Of a stretch of 64,000 nt of DNA, positions 11,351-22,954 are shown in pieces. Location of the stretch: assembly GCA_050084515.1 (NCBI GenBank), contig CM114273.1, positions 40,982,001 through 41,046,000 on the forward strand. The letters run 5' to 3'. The position numbers and the translations under genes are program-made. The notes beneath the pieces are model-generated. The model was not told the DNA's origin, made no database searches, and saw only the letters and a list, made by a program, of their open reading frames with translations. The stretch comes from Blasia pusilla (taxonomy: Eukaryota; Marchantiophyta; Marchantiopsida; Blasiales). The stretch's first letter is position 1. Each line of letters begins with the position of its first letter.

Positions 11351-12365
11351 CCTATAGCTTTGTCATTCACCATTGGTTTGCGAGTCCATATAATCATTCC
11401 ATTGGTGCAATTTTTATAACTCACAACAAAATCGCTAAAGTGATTGTATGTCAAACTCGCTAATTTTGGCTTCTTGGACTCGCATTTTGTGAGTGTAGGG
11501 ACTCACATTGGAATCACACAAGACTCACAACTTGCAAACTTTCTATAAGTCTCGGAACTTGCAAATATTCATTTGCAAGAATTGAAACCAAAACCTTGGC
11601 CATAAATTCCCTTTTTGCCTCCAAACCAATCCATTTTAGCTTTTCCAAATTTCAAGACTCTTCTCTCCAATTTGCAGCTAGTTTCCTTCAATAGTGGAGA
11701 TAAGTCTTAATATTCTTCTATGTAGAATGTTTTTGATGTTAAAGGACATGTGGATGAGTGAAGTTCATAGTAGCTTTTTAGACTTGCAACAATCTGTAAA
11801 TGACTTACAAATATACAAGTCAAAATAAAAATATCATACAAGTATTTTTGAGTAAATTGTTGTTGACATGTAACTCACTTATGAGTATAAGAAAATAGAA
11901 ATTTTGAGCCATATAACATTTTCAAGGATTCGCAAATTAAGAATCAATTTCTTGCATTGTGGGACTCACAAATTTACGAGTCTAATGCAAGGGTCTAATA
12001 TCTTCCAAATATATTGCAACTTTTGGCAAGTTTCTCTTCAAATCTAGTGCCTAAAATATTCCTAATAATCTCATTTCACCTTCTTTATGTGAGACTTTAA
12101 AAAAACTTTCTTTATCTTCTATTTCAATATTGCCAACAATAAAAAATAATCGATTCCTGTAGAGGTTGTAAGGAGCTATTCTAAGCTTGATAATTGGTCA
12201 TATGCCTAGATGCTTTGATATCGTACACATGCATCTTCACTCTTTGATTTAATGGAATATTCTACTTGTCTTAAAAAAATCCTCGATTCCTATCCAAGCA
12301 TCTATTTGATGTTCTTCCACATCAACAAAATTTCCACATTTCTTCCTAAGTTGTAGGCATTTTTC
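11351..12365. other. AT-rich spacer between copia gag and pol remnants
   Basis: The protease region of the copia element should lie here, but no D(S/T)G motif was recognised. Instead the DNA is full of degenerate words of the type GACTCACAA / TTGCGAGTC (11380-11600 and 11870-11990). This suggests a separate short repeated sequence inserted into, or replacing, the protease region. Confidence 0.4.
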
Positions 12366-13110
12366 TCATCAATGCTTCACTTTCTAAGATTGTTGATAAG
12401 ATTACCTATCTTACCACATTGCCACAATAGAAGATTTTATTTGGAATTTTCTTCTTAATATTTGAGCTAAAATCTTAATCCCTTCCTCTCTCTTCGTTGG
12501 CAATAGATGCATAATCATTTCCCTCTCTATCTTTGACGAGAATTCCCTCTTCTACCAACATTATAGTAAATTATTCATAGGTCAATGATGTTCGTCTTAC
12601 TTAAGTATTCAATGTTATGACAAAAAATTATATTTTGGAGGAAAAATACTATTGCAATAGCAAGCTTAGTCTTTACTTGATTTCAAAATTCTTCCTCACG
12701 CCATCTAATCTTGAAGATTCTTGATCCAAGACAATAATTGCTTTCCGCTTTCTTTTTCTAAAAGTTTCTTAGACATTAGTTAATTCTCCAAATTTTGAAT
12801 TTGAGTTTCATTCTTCAATTGATGTTAAATTGATTCTTGAGAATGTTCCACTCCTCAACAATGGTGGTCTCACGTTAAATGAGAGTTATGACAAAATCAA
12901 TTCCATTCTTGATATCAGTAAATAGGACATCTATATTTTTACCTTTTCACATTAGCAATAGAAACTGATCAATATCACCATATGACAATGTACATGTAAA
13001 ATTCAGAATACTTTATGGATTTGAATCAACCCTTATGGTTTTCTCCCATATCTCAATTAATGCAAGCCTAATTCTCATTTTGAACTTACAAAGTGTATAA
13101 TTATAGATCT
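12366..13110 (-). pseudogene. Degenerate Ty1/copia gag with zinc knuckle
   Basis: On the minus strand, 12380-12440 encodes LLWQCGKIGNLINNLRK, a decayed CCHC knuckle (family CXXCGKXGHXXXXCR). Upstream, at about 12840-12880, EEWNILKNQFN resembles the copia gag block (EAWXXLEXXF). Together with pol at 9685-11350 and the possible primer site at 13225-13236 this makes one old minus-strand copia element of at least 3.5 kb. Confidence 0.6.
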
Positions 13111-13224
13111 ATTCAAATTCCCTTCACTAATGGACAACCAAGAATTGATGGAGAAATAGCCATCCCTCAAGAATTATTTCATACATAATGGATCGCTAAA
13201 TTAAAAAATAATGGAAAACCTATT

Positions 13225-13236
13225 GCTTTAATATCA
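13225..13236 (-). other. Possible copia primer-binding site
   Basis: The minus strand reads TGATATTAAAGC, which differs from the plant initiator-tRNA-Met primer site TGGTATCAGAGC at three positions, all G to A or C to T. It sits just upstream of the gag remnant, where a primer site belongs. The 5' LTR would then extend rightwards from about 13240; its ends were not found. Confidence 0.4.
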
Positions 13237-14827
13237 TTTATAAAAAAAAATATTAACAAATCACAAAATATATAACAAATATTGAAACTACAAAGCGACA
13301 TAATATGTCTGTGCATTCATCATAGAGCTTTGATGGAACTTGAACATGGAGGGAAAAAAAACCCCACGTACAAGAGTACGATATCACTGCCCTTTCCCAA
13401 CTTTTGACTATTTGAGAAATAAGGATATTTGACCTATTTTCTTCAATTCTATTTAAGGAAAAAATTTGCATGAAGGTTCTCCACATTTTGCTGAAAGATA
13501 GGGTTAGATCATTCTAATAACACTCCATTCCATAAACCATCTACGTCATAAAATTTTGACCCTTCAAACGTCTAAGTTGGGATCATCAATCTAAGGTTCC
13601 CTTCATACATTGTCAAGGGGTTTCTTCAAATTAGTGATGAAAAATAGGAAATAATATTAAATATCTAACGTATACTTGTAGGATTTGATGGAATGGGAAA
13701 TATGAATATTTTAATGTAATAAATGAAAATTTGACCCTAATAGCATATATTAAAAAATAAGTTGAATAAATGAGGTTTGGTAGAGGAATTTTTGAAGTTG
13801 GGAGATCCTTGAATGAGTAGAGCTTATTGTCTCTCTATAGTCCAAGTCATAGGATCCAATGGAATAGTATGTTGATTTTTTCACTAAAAAAATAGTAACT
13901 TTGGAAAAAAAAGTAATCACATCTAAGATAGGTAAGAAATTTAAATGAAACGGAAATCAAACATGTTAAAAAAAAACTTAAATTGGATTTATCTATTTGA
14001 GGGGAATCCTTGCTTCATGTTTAAAATGCTAACTTCTCCTCCCTCACTACGCAATACCTTTTGAAAATAATGTAAATTCCTCAGATTCGATATAATGGAA
14101 ATTCTAAATATTTTTAGAGTATAACTAATAAGAAAGCTAAAATGTCATTAGATAACACAAATTAACTCAAATTAACAACTTTATTAATTATCTTTTCATA
14201 GCCTAATAATATATATGAAAGAAGAAGACGAATAAAAGATATGTGTTATATAGATTCATACATATGGGAAGTACTCAAACAATGAAACCTCTTATGTCTC
14301 TATAGTCCAAGCCATAATTAGTAGGCTTGAAATCTCACCAAGCGATCTCTTCTCCATCTCTGTGTCCATTTTTTCAATAATCCACATCTAGAGAATGAAC
14401 ACCAGTAAATAAGAAAGTAAATAAACAAGTAAATTCATTGATTAATAAGAACGTATGTAAGTAAAGAAAGAACTAGATGGAGTTTAGGTCCAATCCCTTT
14501 GATTGAGTTTGAGGCTTCTAGATAGGGATTAGAGCCAAGTTCCTTTGGCAGACTCAAGGTCAAGGTTTGAACAAAAAAAAGGGATAAATTTTTTGGACGT
14601 TGCAAAATTTTATGGGATCCTAACAAGACGCCAAACTTAGTGTCTTGCCATTAGAAGGTCATCAAGGATGTTGGGACACTCATCACTTGCTCAACTACCT
14701 TCAGTGCCCATGGACACTAATAATGCCATCCATGCACAAAGCGTATAAATTTTATTTGGAAAAATCCAAAATATTCATGATGTGCTAACGCTTGCTTAAG
14801 GGTACTCATTTCTATTGCAAACTCACA
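13237..14827. other. AT-rich DNA, possible LTR remnants
   Basis: No gene was recognised. The phrase CTCTATAGTCCAAG occurs at about 13834 and 14298 with similar flanks. This suggests two copies of one repeat, possibly LTR pieces of the copia element to the left. Confidence 0.35.
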
Positions 14828-15015
14828 TCTACATAATTAAAAGAGGACAGGGTTAGAAAAACCCTCCTCTGGAATTGATACCTGTCCTTTTAACTCTCCT
14901 CCCGTGTTGACATGTGTCAAATTTAAGAGAATAACTAAATTAACGAGGCAAAGGATTTAACGGATGCTTGGAATGCTATTCCCCACTGTCGTGCATAGCA
15001 CGGGCATCACAATAG
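14828..15015 (+). mobile_element. Mini-Helitron copy 2 (188 bp, non-autonomous)
   Basis: Starts TCTACATAATTAAAAGAGG after host A and ends ATAG before host T (CTAG expected; first base changed). The 3' hairpin is CGTGC (14990-14994) with GCACG (14998-15002), 9 nt before the terminus. It contains the ACATGTGTCAAA word shared with the other copies. A second internal hairpin (AGGACAGG...CCTGTCCT) lies near its 5' end. Confidence 0.8.
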
Positions 15016-17203
15016 TATGTATTAAAACCCAAACTGACTTTTTTTTATTTCTTGGCCTCTCATATGTTCTTGTTCTCTATCAATCCTAACTGATATTTTC
15101 TCTGCCTCTTATTTTATGGTCTTCTTTCTTTGATTGTTATCATTTTGTAATGATGTCTATCTATCTTATTTTATTTTCTTTGTTGCCTAGTACTTCTTAG
15201 TCATGCTTAGGGCTATTCATAAGATCATTGTTCTTGAAAAATCTTGATCTTTGTTTCTTCCTCTCGATTGAGTTACGTCCAATGAGGGTCCCTTGATTTG
15301 AAAAAGTCAAGGAACCTTAGGTGACGGTAACTTGGTTTTCCAACTTTAAAAAGTCAAAAAATCATGTCGACAATCATAGTTGAAAGCCTTCATCTTTATA
15401 TTTTGGTTGTGTGTCCTTAATGCAAGACATGTTAAATTTATTCTAGAGATTTTTGCATCAAACAATTTGCTACCTCCTTCTTGGCCTACCACATGCTTAA
15501 GTTTGATTGTTTGATCCAAGATATCTAGCAACATATCTAAGGAATAGAGAGGAGAGAACCAAACAGCCAAAGAGGAGTAAGTAGAGAAAGCCGTGAGTTA
15601 TGTTCTACCTTTAATATGCATATATTCAGAAAAAAATCTAGTTTGACCATTTATTCCATTATTTGAACTATATACACCATACTTGGTTGACCTAGTTCTT
15701 ATCTATCTGGATTTAACTACACTCATCCAAATTTAGACAAGCCTATTTGTAATCAACAAAAAGTTCTTGTGGTGATTTTATCGTCTTTTTCCTTTAAATT
15801 GCAAGTCCATCCAAACTAGGAGCATGCTTAAAATTTTAAATTTTAACCTTTTGTATGATATAGTTTCTAAAATTGTTGGTTCCTTGGGTGTAATAGGGAT
15901 TTTTTTTCATAACCCGTTGGATCTACATGAGATGGATGGTAATATGAATGCTATCATTGTGGGAAGTTCACCTATTTTGAGAATGTTGCAAGGGATTCAT
16001 TTTGGACTTTTATCTCCAAGCCTTTTATAAAACTCCTAAGAAGGACTCGAGAGACTTAATTTGGGAGTTCCATCTCCTAGCCTCTTCTACAAAAATCCTT
16101 GGAAGCACTTGATTTTGGAATTGAGTTGTGTCTTGCATCTCCAAAGATTTGATTTGAGATGGAATGGCATGATGCGTTTTTTCTCTAGTTCATCATTTTC
16201 TAGTGACCAAGTTGGATGCTTAGGCTCTCTCAAAACTTTTGTTATATCCAGACACGTAATTCATTCATGCGTTTTCTAGGAACATGACTTCTCCATTTTT
16301 CCCCTAACTTTTGGTTGTTATCAATTTCTTGGTTGTTTTCCTTTCTGTCATTCTTGAAGTATTTTCTTGTTTCCTATTTCTACACAAATCAAGCACAACA
16401 TAGGACGCTAGGAGTAAGGAAGTAAGCTCGTTGTTATAACTAGAGTACAACTAAGGGAGCAATCATGTTGTTGTAGCTTAAGCAAGAATATAGATTATGC
16501 ATCTTGCAACAATGTGGGCTTAAGGCATCTTCCTAGCACTCCTTGTCATAAGATAGAAGAAAGTAGATAGTTTAAAGGGTAGGAGAGCTAACTATATGTA
16601 TAGACGGATTATTGTCCTCATGTGGCATAACCTATCTATGTGTAGTAGGAACATAAATGGATTGGTAATTTTTATATGCGGATATATAAGAGCACAACTC
16701 TTCAAGAAAGAAAGCAAAAGTATGTGAATGATCCAAATAATCAAGAGGAATACCACACCTATTATCGCTCATGCGCCTCTTTTGAAATCAGTAAAAGTGT
16801 TGAGTAAGGTTTGGGTGAGATAGAGCTAAATACACTCAAAAAATATCTTCAATTTGTCTAACCAATCAATACGCAGAAACATGCATAAAAACAACTCCAA
16901 TGTTAGGCCCAAATATCCTAAATCAACTACCAACCCTTACATTGAGTTCTCTTACCAACTCCTATCGTATAAAAAAATTTATTATACAAGTTCTTCTCAT
17001 TCTGAAAATTCTATATGTTGAATTTATTATTAAAATCAAATTTAGGGCTAAAATTTTTTTTTTATTTGATCTAGAAAGAACCATCTTTCGATTTGAAATT
17101 GGGTTATCATAAAATAAAATATCAACATAAATTCTTAACATACATCGTACAACAAGGTTTTTTTTTTTCTAAAGAAAGAGAAATCCTCCAATTCTAGTAT
17201 AGA
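15016..17203. other. AT-rich DNA without a recognised gene
   Basis: Several plus- and minus-strand frames of 60-75 codons occur (for example 15346-15570 minus, 15824-16030 plus, 16061-16279 plus). None has a domain I recognise, and the base composition is that of the surrounding transposon-derived DNA. Confidence 0.35.
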
Positions 17204-17366
17204 CTAGTAAGGAGACCGGTCGTGTGATGCACGACCCTCTTTTAATAACTTTGAGCATTTTTTCCTCATTTTAATGGATCACTAATGTTAAAGTTATTTT
17301 TTAATATACATGTGTCAAAGCCAAGAAAACCATTAAAAAAAATCAATACTCCCATTAGGATATAGA
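17204..17366 (-). mobile_element. Mini-Helitron copy 3 (163 bp, non-autonomous)
   Basis: On the minus strand it begins TCTATATCCTAATGGGAG after host A and ends TTACTAG before host T. A perfect 7-bp hairpin (GGTCGTG at 17218-17224, CACGACC at 17230-17236) lies 10 bp before the CTAG end. The internal TTGACACATGT word matches other copies. This is the best preserved 3' end of the set. Confidence 0.87.
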
Positions 17367-19315
17367 TGCATATGTGTCTATATGGTGTAGTATAGTAAAG
17401 ATGTTTTATAGGGCAAAAAATAAAGATAAGTTGAAGTGTAATAGTTTATACTTATGAGAGTGATGTGATGTAATCACGTGATACGAATAACTATTGCAAA
17501 ATATTAGTGTACCAACACTTTTGGCAAAAGAGGATAAGACTTGTCAGATGGGTTTTTTTCAAAGATTAGGTGATTGAACAAATGAAATAACTTACCTTCA
17601 AATACCTCATAAGACTCATAATCTTATAGAAATCTTCGTTTACTTATAGGATTTTATCTTCCATATTTTTTCTTTTCCATCTCTATTATAATTGGGAAAA
17701 AGGGAACTATTATACGTGGGAATTGTAGTTTAAAAGAATTGAAGTCATTCTAAAAATAGAAGTTATATCTACAATGTTATTTCCTTAAGTATCTTCAATG
17801 GTTGGTGCTTGGATTAAGTTATCTTTTATCTTGGACTTCTTTTATTTTCATACTATCCTATCTAAGGTCTCATTGTATATACTGTCCACTTAGTGTATCC
17901 CAAAAGTCATAAGGAGATAAATTTTTTTGTCTTTTATTAAATGTAAGTTATTTTGAATTAGATGTGTCACCAATGCAAGCACAAGTATCGTACCACTTTT
18001 CTAAATTAGATGCATCATCAATTACACTTGACCAAGACCAAAAATCATTCAACACTAAGGATAACAAAAGTAAGGAGAGAAGAGATCTTATTCTTTGTTT
18101 ATTAGAAAATAAACATCACTCATGTATTATTAATCTCTTTGATCATTCTATTTCTCCATGAAGATTCTTAATATATTGTGGTTTACCATAATGTATCAAT
18201 GTATTAGAACCAAGTACTAACTAAATATCTTCTTTTATTTTTTTATATTGATATATAGTGGTAAGTTGTATTTAAAACCATTATTCATCAACATGAGTTG
18301 AAAAATAGAAAGAATGGGTGAAACATTTGCATGATTAAGTATATATATGATGTAATTGAAGCTTATAAGTAAGAGCTAAAATCCACTTGAGTACTAGAAA
18401 TATTATAGATTGCTCAAATTTTATTCAATAAACTATCTAATAATTTTATTAAATAGAGATGTATTATTATTTAAAGAAAATATGAGAAATTTATGAGGAG
18501 ATTATTTTCTACATGGAAAAAAACTCAAAGAAAGTACTTGGAAGAGCACCTATTTTACAAAATAATTGAAATAAATCACTAACTCAAATAGCTTATACAT
18601 GAATGGCTTAATATTTAATAGTTTCATCCATAAAATAAATGAATGAAAGGGACACTACTTGTTATGGAAAGAATATTATGAGAGAAAATAATTTTCTCGG
18701 TGAAATAGTGAGATATCATTATCTTATATAGAGTTGGAATATTTCAAAATAATATGTATTTCTTCTTAAAAGATAAAAATATATTATTCAAGAGAATTGA
18801 AAGGTGTCCATAATTCAAAAACTGCGAAGTATTAATTTGCTATTAGTGCATCACATAAATACTCTTAATATAGTGTATAGAATTTTAATCAAAAATTCCA
18901 CATTGTATTAATAATTAGTTTAGCTATTTCGTAATAGGGGTCAAAGTAATTTTGAATAGAAAGTAAAAATACATGGGAGGGGAATGGTGTGGCCCATCTG
19001 AAAATCTAGGGTCCATACTTTAGCAAGGCAGACGTGGAATAATTTCGAAATGGTTTGTTATTCTATAACTAGAAAGATCTCCCCAAATCCATTTTGAACT
19101 CGCAATACAAGGGTTTAATATGTATATCCCTAAATAAAAATATTGAATTATATTCCTGATCTACACAAAATGAATTAAGGGTAAAAATCCTTAAACAATA
19201 ATGACAAATAATGAAAGAAGATGAAATATTTCAAAACAATCTCTCTAATTTTAAAAGAAATCCATGGTATGTTTAAGTTCTTATCGTTATTATTACGTTT
19301 ATAATCCAATAGCAC

Positions 19316-19347
19316 TTTTTATGGGTTTACTAGTAAACCCATAAAAA
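19316..19347. repeat. Perfect 32-bp palindrome
   Basis: TTTTTATGGGTTTACT (19316-19331) is followed with no spacer by its exact reverse complement (19332-19347). The centre is ACTAGT. No flanking target duplication was found. Confidence 0.95.
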
Positions 19348-22300
19348 AAGGTAACATGGTTAGAAAAGAAAGAAAATCTTAATAGGGATTGAAGAGAGTA
19401 AACGGATAAAAATACTAACACAACATTGAGAGTAGAGAATAAAAAAATACTAGTATGGAGTGGAGAGAGTAGATAAATACAATATTCTAACATGACGAGA
19501 AGAGAATCCAAATATATTTTAATTGTTTCGCATCTCCATTAATATCATGTGGCTAAAATGTTCAAGAGAATAACTTTCATTCTGTAGCGTTTGCACTATG
19601 AGTCAGGTTAACAACTTAACATTAAAAGGCGACTAGAATACATGGCGACAGGAGAAAGAGAACCACTTAATAAGGCCTCGTAGTAGTCATAACAGTGTTG
19701 AGAATAAAGATGGACATATTATGTATTCCATAAAGATCTTTGTAATATTACTTGCAACATGTAAGTATGGTATCCTTACCTTAGATTATTGAAAAAAGGT
19801 AATATACCCTCTAATTGTACAAAAATTCGATGTTAGAATTTTTATTCATCTCCCTTCTAAATAGTTTATCCTTCTTACCTTTATTACTATAGATTTCACA
19901 ACCCTTATAATTATTCATATAAAATTATTTTGGATGATATAAAATCATTTTGGATGAGAATAGGTACTAAAGTAAGACACAATAACTTCCATTAAATCTA
20001 GAATCCTTCTTATGAGTTTACCCATATTTCCACTTATTTATTATAACTGATATATTCATTAAAGTCTTTGATACGATGGATCATGGCTTGCAATAAAACA
20101 AGTCTTCAACATCTTGTTATTCTCCTTTATTTGAGCAAATGATATATCTTTAGAAGTTGATAAAATAAATTTTAATTTCAATTTTTCTTAAAGAACCTTA
20201 TGTTTTTACAATAGGACGACACTTTCACTTTCTATTTAATTTGAAGTATCTTGCTAGAAATATTCTATTAAATTAGTTTTTTATATTTACGGTTTAAATG
20301 TTATACATCTAAATTTCAAAGAAATAAAAATTAGCATAATTTGGGACATCAAATATTTTTCTAGTAAAAAGGATTGATAATATTACTTAAGACTTAGAAC
20401 TCAAAATAATTAATCAAATCTATGACATAAATTCATTGTGTAACAAAATTTACCACTCTTTTATTGAAAATAAGATAGATTTAACCTAAAATTTACTATT
20501 TTTTCAAAAACATATTTTAATAATATTTATTTTTTCAAAATTATCCTTTCATGATTTCACTTGTAGCTTGAAAATATTGGAATGAAATATTATTCAAAAT
20601 TTTAAGATTCTCATAGTGAGATATAATGAAATTCTGAAAAATCTTCTTAGCTTATCTATTGACAAATTGGTTTATTTGGTTTTGAATCAAAGTTTAAACA
20701 AGTTTTTTGAGTGACATATTTTACTAGAAATTTAAGAAAGAAATAGAAGTTGGTTGTTATGAAAGTTCAAACAAGATTATTGACAAAAAATACACCAATC
20801 TCAACAAGAAACATGAATTCATATTAGTGGTAAAAATGATAGCTTATCTAGAAGCATTAGTTTCTTCATAAGGAACCTTAATTATACGGTAAAACCTTAT
20901 CCAAAAACGTTTTGCATCACACTAGCTTGAAAATATTAGGGAGAACAATATAGAGAGAGATCTTAATAAGGCTCAAAACGTTAAAATAAACTTGGACATG
21001 AAGCATCCAGATACAAATCCTTATCATAAATATTCTTCGTTATTTTTAGTTGAGGAAAGAAGCTTATGTATGAAAATAAAATAAATATTCATGTTTCTCT
21101 TCATTAGATATTCAAATACCTTAGATCAGAAACATAGTGTTTAAAGGAGAATATTTTAGTACAATGTAGAAAGAACTATCACATTAAACAAACGAATGAA
21201 ATCATCTTTAAAAATTAAAAATTCAGATGAAAAATATAGAACAATTAACTGACATAATCAATCTTCATATTTGAATAAAATGTGCATTCAATGGGGAAAT
21301 TTTTTGATATTAATTCATTTCTAATCATGATACAAGTATAGATCAGAAGAAAAAAGAAATCTTATATTAACTCAAAAAAATGGAGATATTTTTGGTGTTA
21401 AAAAAGAATCAAACAATCTTACTTAAAGCACGTTCATTGATTTTAACATGGATTGATATGGAAAAACTTTTCTATGAAAATTTTAATAAAATTTCATTTC
21501 TAGAATTTTCTTAAACCATGAAATTTTTTATTTTATTTTTTTTGAAATTAATCTTTCAATGAAATATTTTTTCTATTCTATCATTCTCTTCAATCTCTTC
21601 ATATTTAATAAAGATATTCCTTGTCTTGGTTTCGAATTGGTTATTTTAGTTTATAAGTTTATGCATGGAGACGAAGTTACATCATGCAACTCTTAGATAT
21701 TCCTAAAGGTTGTCTAACGTTTCTTTGTTATTTCTTTCTTTTCATTCTTCAATTTATTCTATGACGTTCTTCATATATGTCAATGATGTTCCTTTTGGCC
21801 ATCTCTTGGGTCATATGCGGTTTTTGGCAATTGACATTACACACCTTTCAAAATTTATGATTTGATAAATGACGATGTTAAAATTTAATTTTGACGCCTG
21901 AAAAAAAGCATCTTGCTCATGCCACTATGTGTATACTTTTTTTAAGAAAATCTTGGAAGTATAAGTAACAATCCTTCATTCATTCCTACAACACATTTCT
22001 TTAGCCATATACATTCACATGAAGAATAGTTAACATTTGAGTTTTCCTATGTAAATAAGCTTCTTTAATATATGAGAATCTTTTCTTTCTTTTTTCCCTA
22101 TACATCTTGTGCAAAACATTTTTCATAATGATAGTTTATAATGAAATAATTGAAAAAGAATTCATTAATGCAATGAAAATATGTACAAACAAGTCTTTGT
22201 GATCTTTTTGAAAACTAATTATCTTTTCATATGAAAGAAAAACTTAGTAATGATGCTATTCATAATTCTTTCATACATTCCTTAACCCTTAATTTTAATA

Positions 22301-22880
22301 ATGATTTAGATATTCATATGAGAATTAATTTATTTCTTTTATACATACATATAATTTGAGAAGTAATAGTGATTGAGATTAAAAATTAGACAACCTTTCA
22401 AGTAAAAAGAGATATCTATTAATCTAAAATTATCTTATGAAACAAGTATAGTACTCAATCCTATTTACTCAAAAAAATTTATTATGAATTTCTTGCTTTG
22501 TCTTCAATTTATGTGTCGATATCAATATTTAAAACTCATTGTTACTAATGAGAGAGAGAATGAGAGAATTTTACACGGAGTATAATGCAAAATATTCTCT
22601 GAAATTATAATGGCTATCATTGATATCAATAAGGAAATAAGGTCTTAAAAAATTCTTACTAAATCATTGTTGTGTTAAATTTTCTTACTTTAAGTCTTAA
22701 TGATTAAACCATATTTGATTCTACTCTTATCAAATACTATAAAACACATTGGAAAACCTATATGATATTTCCTTTGGTATTGCTACATGTAGTGTCATGT
22801 ATATGATTTATTATGTAAATTTACCAAAGATAATAGAATGCAATCCATCTTGGAAATCATTCAACAATCCATGCCAATAT

Positions 22881-22954
22881 TATAAATAGAGGAAGTCTCA
22901 ATGATCAGTGTTATCTTGATCTTACCATGAAATAGTTGAAATACTTGTAATAAA
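22881..22954 (+). promoter_or_regulatory. LTR-like promoter: TATA box with downstream AATAAA
   Basis: TATAAATAG at 22881-22889 is followed 68 bp later by AATAAA (22949-22954), a spacing typical of the U3-R part of a plant LTR. No LTR boundaries, primer site or second LTR were found, so this may be a solo LTR remnant or chance in AT-rich DNA. Confidence 0.25.

Noticed and set aside
15824-16279. Plus-strand frames as a LINE or host gene
   Set aside because: Inspected for reverse transcriptase and endonuclease motifs; none found, and the frames are short and broken.
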